Assembly: GCA_947462335.1 (NCBI GenBank)
Contig: OX381705.1
Location: 32,263,070-32,327,069, forward strand
Direction: 5' to 3'
From: Harmothoe impar
Lineage: Eukaryota > Annelida > Polychaeta > Phyllodocida > Polynoidae
Length of the DNA: 64,000 nt
Below are positions 37,915 through 45,237 of this stretch, in pieces. Position 1 is the first letter of the stretch. Each line of letters opens with the position of its first letter. The translations under genes were made by a program, and so were the position numbers. A model generated the notes under the pieces. The model saw nothing but the letters and a program-made list of their open reading frames with translations, did no database searches and was not told the DNA's origin.

Positions 37915-38823
37915 CTAAGCTCCTTGAACATCCAATACCATTATATAACAATCCTCAGTTAATTCCTTCGCCACATTTTTTAACGCAATATAATTAAACT
38001 TATCAATCACATCATCCATATAATTATTAATTGATCTACCCTTAGGCCTACTAGCATCAGTAATACATCTTATATTCGACCCTTCATCCTTAGGCACAGC
38101 CCCCAAAGCATGAATACACTTTGGTTTATCCACTACAATACTAACAATGCCCTCAGCCAATTCATCATTCACAATCTTATCCATACATTTCATGGCTTTT
38201 TCCTTTGACATAGACAAATAATTACGCATATCATAGCTAGTGTTAATCTCATCATTAGCAATTCTACAACCTAATAGCGTACTTTCCCATATGAAGCCCA
38301 TATTCGGGTCCCATCTATGCTTCGTTACACATTCCTTCAACATTTCACAAGGTTTTAACAAAATACGTACCTTATTAATCCAATGTTCACAACTACCGTA
38401 ACACAATTTGAAACTACTCCATTTACACACAAATTCATGTACCCCGTCACAATCCTCCATACCATACATGCTAATCAAGTCCCTGATTGATAATACCGGT
38501 ACATTTTCGGTTTCCATTTCTCTTACTTTCTCTTCCAACATTTCACAACTAGGGTAAACATAGCGTGTAAAAATACTGACGTACAACTGAAAAAGCATAT
38601 CATATTCTAATACATCATTACACACTCCTGGATAACACACCTCCAGTATACCCATAGTAGTCTCCAATACATCATTCAAGTTCGATTTAGATTTTACACA
38701 GTATTCTAGACAATTAATAAATTTCAGTGCTAATACACAACTTGTATAAGTCTTCATACATAATCTCAGACTGTATAACCAATAAACACATACCACCATA
38801 CACACACACAGTTCCACACGCAC
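37915..38823 (-). CDS. Ngaro-like polymerase, N-terminal part and first RT motifs
   Basis: 302 codons, in the same frame as the zinc-motif gag and separated from it by one TAG. The first 200 residues are unassigned. From about 235 the sequence matches the DIRS-type RT entry region: LGAVPKDEG, then ITDASRPKGRSINNY, and at 297-302 LDVQGA, whose aspartate is the first of the RT catalytic carboxylates. The frame stops there at a TAG (37,915-37,917), and the same frame continues immediately with the rest of the RT. The stop falls two codons after the QG of that motif, where related RTs have an aromatic residue. This is a nonsense change or a recoded codon. Start is uncertain: readthrough of the gag stop, a spliced RNA or an internal ATG would all fit. 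Confidence 0.8.
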   Translation of the reverse strand: MRVELCVCMVVCVYWLYSLRLCMKTYTSCVLALKFINCLEYCVKSKSNLNDVLETTMGILEVCYPGVCNDVLEYDMLFQLYVSIFTRYVYPSCEMLEEKVREMETENVPVLSIRDLISMYGMEDCDGVHEFVCKWSSFKLCYGSCEHWINKVRILLKPCEMLKECVTKHRWDPNMGFIWESTLLGCRIANDEINTSYDMRNYLSMSKEKAMKCMDKIVNDELAEGIVSIVVDKPKCIHALGAVPKDEGSNIRCITDASRPKGRSINNYMDDVIDKFNYIALKNVAKELTEDCYIMVLDVQGA

Positions 38824-38835
38824 CAGCTGCTCACC

Positions 38836-39900
38836 CTATCTAGGTCCCATCCCCCCTTGCCCCCCGTCCCCCCACCCCCCCCCCCTTCCCCTTCCCCCTG
38901 GGCATCTCACCCCCACATGATCTCTAGCCCCACATTCCACACACACATGCCTGCGAAAGCACCTGTCACTCCACATACACACACCATCATTCCACCTATA
39001 ACATACCTGGGACCCCATGTCAAAATTACCTCGTCTGAAATCAAACTCACTCTCACTATCAGAGCTGCTACTTGAACTCTCTCCTGACGACTCTTCCTCC
39101 TTCACCTTCCTCTTAGGTTTCTTGAGTTTCTTTTTCTTGGTCTTTTTCTTCACACCCTCCTTCTTTGTCTCTTTCTTCCCCTTCTTGGTTTTCCCCGTTT
39201 TCACCTTGTCGTCAACTTCTTCCACCGACGACACACCTTCTTCATCATCCTCTACGGTGTCGTCTTGACTCTCCTCCTCACCTTGACTCTTTTTCTTTTG
39301 ACCCTGACTCCCCTCAGTACCCTGAGCCAATTTTACACGTTGCTGACGACGAGCATCATTCTCAACTGCTTTAAGGATCATATTGTCCCTCCTCGACGAC
39401 TGTACTAATACTTCTGCGTCACACTCATCAGCCTTATCTTCTAGTTTCACTTTCCTCATATCTGAGATGATGGCTTGACGTCTCATTTCAGCCAATTCTG
39501 CCCTCAATCGAGCCACCTCCAGTCCCTCCTTACTGTCCAATAATCTGCACCGCTCCCTTTCTACCTCATTTTTCAAGGACTCAAGCACAGCATTCGTTGA
39601 CCTCCTGTACTTCTCATCATCATCATCCCCCCCATACTCAGCTAGGGGTGATGTGCGGCGAAGAATACCTCCTGTCTGGTAGTCCGTTGAGCTACCACCA
39701 TGGCCCCCAGCTCCCTCTGAAGAAGTTCTATCTGGTAATCCATATCGACTTCCGTGAGTGGTCCCAGATCCACCACACAAGTCCTCTCCCGTTTTATCCA
39801 GTCCTGGTACTGAGTCTCCACCTTCCCCTTTAGCCGCACCACCATTAAATTGCGCTCCGGCATTCTCTGCATAATGGTCATGGTTGTCTTTAGACGACAA
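38836..39900 (-). CDS. Ngaro-like gag-type protein with CCCH and CCHC zinc motifs
   Basis: This 354-codon frame would encode the nucleocapsid-like part of gag, which binds and packages element RNA. Residues 1-95 are glycine-rich. About 100-190 is charged and heptad-like (ESLKNEVERERCRLLD, RLRAELAEMRRQ), suggesting a coiled coil. About 195-290 is very acidic/lysine-rich low complexity (runs of K, E, S). Near residues 300-335 come C-x7-C-x5-C-x3-H and then CVECGARDHVGVRC, a canonical C-x2-C-x4-H-x4-C zinc knuckle. The tail is glycine-rich (GRGRGGGWGDGGQGG). The frame ends at a TAG (38,836-38,838) that is in the same frame as the polymerase ORF that follows. The first ATG may not be the true start if this frame is reached by frameshift from the upstream ORF. 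Confidence 0.82.
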   Translation of the reverse strand: MSSKDNHDHYAENAGAQFNGGAAKGEGGDSVPGLDKTGEDLCGGSGTTHGSRYGLPDRTSSEGAGGHGGSSTDYQTGGILRRTSPLAEYGGDDDDEKYRRSTNAVLESLKNEVERERCRLLDSKEGLEVARLRAELAEMRRQAIISDMRKVKLEDKADECDAEVLVQSSRRDNMILKAVENDARRQQRVKLAQGTEGSQGQKKKSQGEEESQDDTVEDDEEGVSSVEEVDDKVKTGKTKKGKKETKKEGVKKKTKKKKLKKPKRKVKEEESSGESSSSSSDSESEFDFRRGNFDMGSQVCYRWNDGVCMWSDRCFRRHVCVECGARDHVGVRCPGGRGRGGGWGDGGQGGMGPR

Positions 39901-40148
39901 CCCTCCACATGGCCTGCAAATTTTACTTCTTGGATTCGAGCGGCCATCAAAATGCGCTTTACACTGTTCACAACCGGCATGCCCTTCCTGAGTTGTTTAC
40001 ACTTCTCGTTCCACACGTACTCACAAGATGGCGACTCCCTCGGTGCCGGTAACTCGCCTGACGATGTCACAATATGCCTATAATGGACGTTATCTGAATA
40101 GTATTCCACAATAAACCTTCTCCGAACGTCACTAACCCTTTGCCACAC
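39642..40148 (-). CDS. Ngaro-like ORF1, N-terminal gag-like protein
   Basis: About 168 codons are open from the GTG at 40,148; the frame stays open upstream to a TGA near 40,186, and its first ATG lies well inside. The protein is basic and mixed, without a named domain, and ends in VVAQRTTRQEVFFAAHHP. It overlaps the zinc-motif ORF (38,836-39,900) by 259 bp in a different frame. Either a frameshift links the two halves of one gag, or these are two separate overlapping ORFs as in some DIRS-order elements. A short 5' exon or a non-ATG start is possible because no in-frame ATG stands near the start of the open region. The gag role is inferred from position ahead of the polymerase. Confidence 0.6.
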   Translation of the reverse strand: MWQRVSDVRRRFIVEYYSDNVHYRHIVTSSGELPAPRESPSCEYVWNEKCKQLRKGMPVVNSVKRILMAARIQEVKFAGHVEGCRLKTTMTIMQRMPERNLMVVRLKGKVETQYQDWIKRERTCVVDLGPLTEVDMDYQIELLQRELGAMVVAQRTTRQEVFFAAHHP

Positions 40149-40197
40149 CTTGTCACTCTTTCCCAGCCGGTAATTCGCCTTAATTCAGACGTAAACC

Positions 40198-40386
40198 AAA
40201 ATTCTCTCGCTGGTGACTGCTCTCGTGCTGGCTTCAGATCACAATGGCTACTAATAACCGAACAAGGCGGAAGCCCAACTCGCGCATGCGCGTCTGACCG
40301 TTATCCGGCCGCATCCGGTACTCCTTCCCGCCTCTCTCTACGTAAGTCCAATTATATCCTCGAAACCACCAGTCGTTTCGTGGTAC
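40198..40386 (-). repeat. A1 repeat, outer (5') end of the Ngaro-like element
   Basis: This is a 189-bp direct repeat of 35,478-35,666, with no difference seen by eye. Its outer edge is '...gtcgtttcgtggtac', after which host DNA ('tttactgtg') begins. In element orientation it is the 5' end, so the promoter is probably here or just downstream. Confidence 0.93.
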
Positions 40387-40930
40387 TTTACTGTGAAAGT
40401 GCAATGTTTACCTTACAAACGGAAGCTCTTCCTATAGAAAGAAGCTAGCCCCGCAGGTGTTAATCATTCTATTTATTTTCTGAATACATTTCCATTCATT
40501 CCCTTATACATCATCGCACTTTGGCCCTGGCTGACTTCATAAATAGCAATTTTGAGGCCCTTTTTTCCTAAAGAAAGAAGCTAGCCCCGCGGGGGTTAAT
40601 CATTCCAATTTTTTTCTGAATAAATTTCCATTTATTCCCTTATGTATCATAGCACTTTGGCCCCGGCTGACTTCATATAACAGTCATTTTTAGGCATTTT
40701 TGCCGTTATTCTGTTTATTGGGTTCATTTTTCACTGAATACGGGGCCCATTCTACTTTTGATAAGGCTAATATGACCCTTATTCAGTGAATATATCCCTG
40801 CGGGGCTAGCTTTTTTCACTGAATAAATGGCATATTCTACTGTTTACAAGTCTAATGGCTCTTATTCAGTGAATATATCCCTGTGGGGTTAGCTTCTATT
40901 GCCATTATTCTATGTCTTCTTGGTTAGGTT
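40387..40930. repeat. Clustered direct and inverted repeats with GCTAGCCCCGC
   Basis: A 136-bp direct duplication starts at about 40,437 and 40,573 ('agaaagaagctagccccgc...gttaatcatt'). Two further copies of an 85-bp block, 'cactgaata...ttattcagtgaatatatccctg(c/t)gggg(c/t)tagctt', follow at about 40,732-40,815 and 40,818-40,902. The word AAGCTAGCCCCGC occurs twice on plus and twice as its complement, so the whole forms an inverted arrangement, with a smaller ATTCAGTGAAT/ATTCACTGAAT palindrome. It starts 50 bp outside the retrotransposon. It may be an independent foldback-type element into which or beside which the retrotransposon landed. Confidence 0.75.
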
Positions 40931-41162
40931 TTATTGCTTCAGGATCCTTGTTTTCAATCCGGGGCTAAAGTGCGATATGGCCCGAATTAAGAAAACAATA
41001 CTAATGCAAAAGGGCATGCTCTAATACATACCTTCATTTTACTTTAAAGTTCTTCATTCAATCCTCGGGTTGCTTTCTGAAGGATAGCAAGGAGAGGGAT
41101 CATCCCCCTCCCCTTTATAGACCATTCCCTTTACTGTCACCATGCGAGGTGGACTGGAATCA

Positions 41163-41242
41163 CATATGTGACATGGCCTGGTAAAAGAGGCCTTAGTGCA
41201 CTCTGTCATAAGGTCCCTTTTCGCAGATTTTGCCACAGATAA
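41163..41242 (-). mobile_element. Tiny hairpin element (TGTGACA ends), copy 1
   Basis: This block of about 80 bp ('atatgtgacatgg...ccttagtgca...aaggtccctttttcgcagattttgccaca') is the inverted counterpart of 57,271-57,348: both contain AATCTGCGAAAA, GACC and GTGCACTAAGG in the same order on opposite strands. The ends TGTGACA/TGCCACA are roughly inverted. It is a very short MITE or hairpin repeat. Confidence 0.55.
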
Positions 41243-41544
41243 TATTTATGCAACGTTGAACCAATTAGTCGAATTCCACATTGTGAACGTTGATGAACGT
41301 TAAATAAAAGCAACCTGGAAAAAACACGTTATTTTCAACCTATTTTCCAACATTGAACTGACTTTTTAAAATCTTCAGAACAGGAGATCAATCTTTAAAC
41401 AATGCATTTTAACATGGTTAATCAAATCAATCATCAGTGAACTTTAATTAATGTTCAGCAAACGGTTTTTGTCACTTCTTGCTACCTGAGTGCACGTCTT
41501 AAGAAAATTATAAATAATTATTATATAATTATATAAGACATACA

Positions 41545-41652
41545 CCCAGTAAACAAAAAAACGTTTCCATAAGGCTCCTTACTATGGCATAACGTTATAT
41601 AACGTTGTAAATGTTATTTTGACGTAAAATAACGTTTTCCTGTTAGCTGGGC
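41545..41652. mobile_element. Short CCCAGTAAACA MITE copy
   Basis: It starts CCCAGTAAACA, ends TGTTAGCTGGG, and is filled with AACGTT words ('aacgttatataacgttg', 'aaaataacgttttcc'). The length is about 107 bp. It is the same family as the elements at 9.6, 15.3 and 50.3 kb. Non-coding. Confidence 0.75.
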
Positions 41653-41978
41653 ACGTGCATTCTGACTCCACCTCAACTTATAGGCATATACGCCCACTCA
41701 TTAAGCTATACGTTATACTAGATATATCCGTTGCAATGTATAGAAACCATCTACAGCTAGATCATATATCAAGCAATATCTATATTGATGTTCAACAGTC
41801 CACTTACTCGCATAAGATACCAGATGTATGTATAAACAACCTAGTACCATATCCGAAAATATTTGCAATATTTCAGGATTGGAGGTTACAGTTGATATAA
41901 ACTAAAAGAATCTGACAAATATAATCTAGGGTTTAATTTTTTTTTTACACAGACACGGTATGAGGAAATTCCCTTTTT

Positions 41979-42044
41979 GGTAACCATGGCAACCAGTAAT
42001 CAACAAAAATGGTTCTTTTGAGTCATTTGGTCGCCATGGAAACC
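41979..42044. promoter_or_regulatory. Pair of X-box-like (RFX) palindromes
   Basis: GGTAACCATGGCAACC (41,979-41,994) and GGTCGCCATGGAAACC (42,029-42,044) both fit the RFX-type X-box pattern GTNRCC-(0-3)-RGYAAC or its near variants. Whether they act is unknown. They lie in AT-rich DNA without an adjacent recognised gene and may be part of a repeat. Confidence 0.3.
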
Positions 42045-42837
42045 CTATTTTCGACCTAAATATTACCAAATACTCTTTGACTCCCCCTACTTTCTTTTTC
42101 ATTTATTGTTTTTTGGTGAAGAAATAGATTAAATCAGGTATTTTTGCCAAATTTTGGCTTGAATATTGAACCTAGAGGGGCCAAACCTGTGTTGAATGAT
42201 TTCAATTTCCACTCCATACTCATTCAAATGATATTTCACATGCCATAAATGCACCTATATTATATATATATATCAGAGAGTATGTAAAAAAGGAATTGTC
42301 CTGATTGGTCATGTTTTCACTAAATAATGTCAGATAGAGTGACCTAGCAAGAGTGTCCTACATGTAGGGCAGTGAGTGTAAGTTGGTTAAAGATACAAGA
42401 TCAAAAATCATCAAAACATATTATACCATTATGCCTACATTATGGATGGGATTTAGACCGGGATACATGTACAGCTCTGTGTTCTTTTACCGTGAATGTA
42501 TTACCGGCCAGGCTTATCGGTGACTGGAAGATAGAACTAATTTACAAACTAATATTTCTAAGAGCATTTGATGTTTACCTGCTGCAGACAGTAACTGGAT
42601 ACCCCCATATAAATACTATAGCCAGTTATGAACATAACATGTCATACCATGTTGGCCTCCGACCCCGCCACGATCCTCATTACTGGAGATTAAGAAGGGA
42701 CCTGTATACTATTTCTATACATGATGCTCGAATCCCAAAGCCAATTTTGCTGTGGGTCAATTGGGGGAGGGGGGGGGGGCAACAACCTGACCAGTATGAC
42801 CTAGGATATGGCAAACACTATACACGGAATAACCATG
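42045..42837. other. Unassigned stretch with a 222-codon open frame
   Basis: A plus-strand frame runs 42,372-43,040, one of the longest outside the retrotransposon. Its first 155 residues have no motif I know, and the last 67 lie inside the GGCCACTC element. A poly-G run (about 42,767-42,778) sits in the middle. I regard it as a chance frame. A short (TA)n is near 42,258-42,271. Confidence 0.4.
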
Positions 42838-43214
42838 TAGGGCCACTCAAAAAAAGTAGTTTCTCATCACCCGGCAGTGAAAAATATGAAAAAAGTTTTT
42901 ATTTATCTTTTATTTTTACTGAGGGGGTAAAATGTATTGGGAAATCTAGACTTTCTGGGAATGTTTTTCTCATTTTAGTAGTTAAGAGTTTATTGATTAA
43001 AAAAAGTGTTAAAATGTGCTATATAGTAAGTTATTCCTAGTCTACTGCATTACTGACAGTATAAGCTAGAATTTGATACCAAATATGCTTATATTTGACC
43101 ACTTTTGACATTTTTTCATTAAAATCTTCCAAAAGAAAAAAAAAGTTTTCCCCAAATCACGATTTTTATGATGCGCGCGGTGATGAGATACTAGTTTATT
43201 GTTTTGAGTGGCCT
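42838..43214 (+). mobile_element. GGCCACTC-ended element, copy 1
   Basis: The left end TAGGGCCACTCAAAAAAAGTAGTTTCTCATCACC and the right end GGTGATGAGATACTAGTTTATTGTTTTGAGTGGCCTA are inverted over about 33 bp with a few changes. The interior is AT-rich with a short GC-rich 'gatgcgcgcggtgatg' segment. A second copy in opposite orientation lies at 20,555-20,893. At 377 bp with no open reading frame of note, it fits a non-autonomous DNA transposon. Confidence 0.8.
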
Positions 43215-45075
43215 AATATTATGTGATACATTCCTCGTGTTTGTGATACTAAGAGTTGTCTATAAAATAGGCTGTTTTACAGCTCTGTCACAAGTTAATA
43301 AATACTATAGTGAGTACCAATTAAAATGAACACGTCAGTGCCACACCTATTGTATTTGAAGTAGGCTATGGTTTGTATGCAGGTGAGCTGATTACTTTCC
43401 AGAAAGAGATTTTAAAGTCCACGTCTAGGACTGACCGAGAAACATAACCCCGTATACATAACCCACACTTCTAATTCACTGGGATGGTATGACTTAACTG
43501 GCGATGACCGGATTCCTGATACATGTAATTAGTGTTGTTCTTGATATACTTCTACATGACTTGAAATTCACGTTGCTTCCCGCCTCCTCCCTTTGTCCCT
43601 CCCTGTATCATTCCTCTCAACATTGGTCGACGTCGCTGACATTTCCAGCAGTGCTCCCATCTACTGCCTGTTGCACACGTTAATACCAAATGGACGCATT
43701 TAATACCTAAACTCAGCCAAACTAGCCATATACACATGATTTACGGGCAGTCCTGGTATTAAAATCAATGGCTGGCCCACGCTCTTTTACCCGTCTCACT
43801 TTTGCCTGCGTGGCACTCTTCCTAAACACTGCCGTATCATATTAAGGATATTAATGTATGTTTGGGGGGGGGGGGGTTGTAGCATATGGACAGTGACCAT
43901 AAACATTGCGTGTCCGAGTTGGTCCAAGAAGCAATGAAACCAGAGACTTAGTGATGAGCGCGCCACGCGGCGGCGGCTGACAAACGAGCAGGGGTTGGTG
44001 CATGGGAGGCAGAGCGCGCGTCGTCCTCCGCGTCAGGACTCGCGCCGTACCAGGAGTTTGGGGAACAGCGCCGCCCGCAGCTGCCTCCGCCAGAGGGAGC
44101 TTATGGGGGAGGGAAGTAGTAGTGGGGCCCGCGCGACCACCACAGAGACAACTACTGAGAAGTTGGCCAGCACACTCCGACTCCAGTGGCCGTGTGGCGC
44201 GCTGTTCACTGTAGGAGCTTTGTGTAGTAGGCGGCGGAAGCGGCTCCTGCTGGCGGCTACCGTGGAGGAGGCGGCTACAGAGATTCACTTCCACTCTGAG
44301 AGAAGGGAGCGCCACGTGCACACGGGCTCTCCGACACTCCCTCACTGTCTGCATACAAGGATAGTTCCCCTCTGATTTCCTGCTTGTGCTCTCGGTAAGT
44401 GCCTTTGGGTTTCTCGTCTACCTTTAGTATTAAAGGCTTGTTACTGAGCTACTGATTTGTTCGTTTATTCCTCAGGAACAAAGAAGACGCGACCATTATC
44501 AGCAGCCCCTTACATATTGTGCATACAACCGGGATGGCTGTAACCCGACTGAGAGTTATGAAGTGTCAGTTTTCTACTATGGCCGTTTACACCCAAACGG
44601 CCATAGTCATTGAGGGTGACATCAATGCAGTAAAGAGTTCCTGCATTCTTCAAAGTGCTCTAGTGATAACCTGCAACTTCCAAAAACAAAGCTACTTGCG
44701 ATATAGTAATAAGAATGTCCCTGTGTAATAACTGTCAGTATAGATACCCATACATATAGCCAAGGGAAACTAGCATCAAAATGATATCGATGTAGGACTA
44801 ACTTTTCAGCGCGTGTCATGCACTAAAAGCATACCACAGCGCTATATAGTTTCCATGGGTATTGCAGGCCTAACTATATTAACTGTAGATGAACTAGTTT
44901 TGGCGGCTTTATCGTGACCTGAAGCAAGAAAGTAAGCACATTTATAGAAAGTCTCCGTTTAGTTTAGGGGTATCTTGTCAGTGCATCCTCAACTAATACC
45001 GACATATTACTTTAATCATCCAACACGGATGCGCTGCATTTTCTGGAAATCATTCACATGTCAAGGGAACCATTC
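43215..45075. other. Stretch with a CpG-rich island and exon-like signals
   Basis: From about 43,950 to 44,400 the DNA is GC/CpG-rich. Overlapping frames on both strands (126, 167 and 70 codons) are arginine-, serine- and proline-rich and look composition-driven. At its edge 'ctctcg|gtaagt' (44,395) is a strong donor and 'ttcgtttattcctcag|gaac' (44,475) a good acceptor, which would give an 81-bp intron. A promoter with a first untranslated exon on the plus strand is possible but untested. A G-run is at 43,864-43,876. Confidence 0.35.
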
Positions 45076-45232
45076 CAGGGGCGTGGCAAGCAAAGTGGGG
45101 GAGACAAGGGGGGTTTCTGGCCAATTTTGACCTTTTCCGGCTTAACCTTTTAGGTTTGACCGTTTTCTAGTGTTGGTCAAAAGTGGAGGGGGGGGGGCAT
45201 GCCCCCCGTCACCCCGGGTTGCCACACCCCTG
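45076..45232 (+). mobile_element. MITE family G1, copy with intact target duplication
   Basis: The ends CAGGGGCGTGGCAAGC and GGTTGCCACACCCCTG are inverted at 14 of 16 positions. The element (157 bp) is flanked on both sides by CATTC (45,071-45,075 and 45,233-45,237), a perfect 5-bp target-site duplication. The interior carries TTGACC words and the G-run/CATGC/C-run palindrome. This copy fixes the boundaries of the family. A 5-bp duplication with CAG-type ends could suit hAT-like groups, but this is only a guess. Confidence 0.88.
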
Positions 45233-45237
45233 CATTC

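Larger units (their letters stand above)
35345..40386 (-). mobile_element. DIRS-order retrotransposon, Ngaro/PAT-like, near full length
   Basis: Read on the minus strand the order is A1 (40,386-40,198), gag-like ORFs, reverse transcriptase, RNase H, tyrosine recombinase, B1 (35,749-35,667), A2 (35,666-35,478) and B2 (35,427-35,345). Such split direct repeats, with B1 and A2 adjoining, are the signature of Ngaro- and PAT-type elements and reflect a circular intermediate copied across the joined ends. The gag, RT/RNase H, recombinase order and lack of an aspartic protease or DDE integrase agree with Ngaro. A1 and A2 read identically over 189 bp, suggesting a young insertion. The coding region carries three in-frame TAG codons and at least two frame changes, so this copy is probably not autonomous. 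There is no obvious target-site duplication, as expected for recombinase-driven insertion. Confidence 0.93.

Noticed and set aside
35345..40386. LTR retrotransposon or retrovirus
   Set aside because: The repeats are split (A-B-A-B) rather than LTRs, there is no protease or DDE integrase, and a tyrosine recombinase is present.
38857..40448. Plus-strand frames opposite gag
   Set aside because: Antisense shadows of the gag ORFs; proline/serine-rich by complementarity to the charged stretch.
42372..43040. 222-codon plus-strand open frame as a gene
   Set aside because: No known motif; the last third lies inside the GGCCACTC transposable element, and a poly-G run crosses the middle.
43851..44375. 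167-codon minus and 126-codon plus frames as genes
   Set aside because: Overlapping antisense frames in a CpG-rich tract with skewed composition and no domain. Only the splice-like signals beside them were kept.
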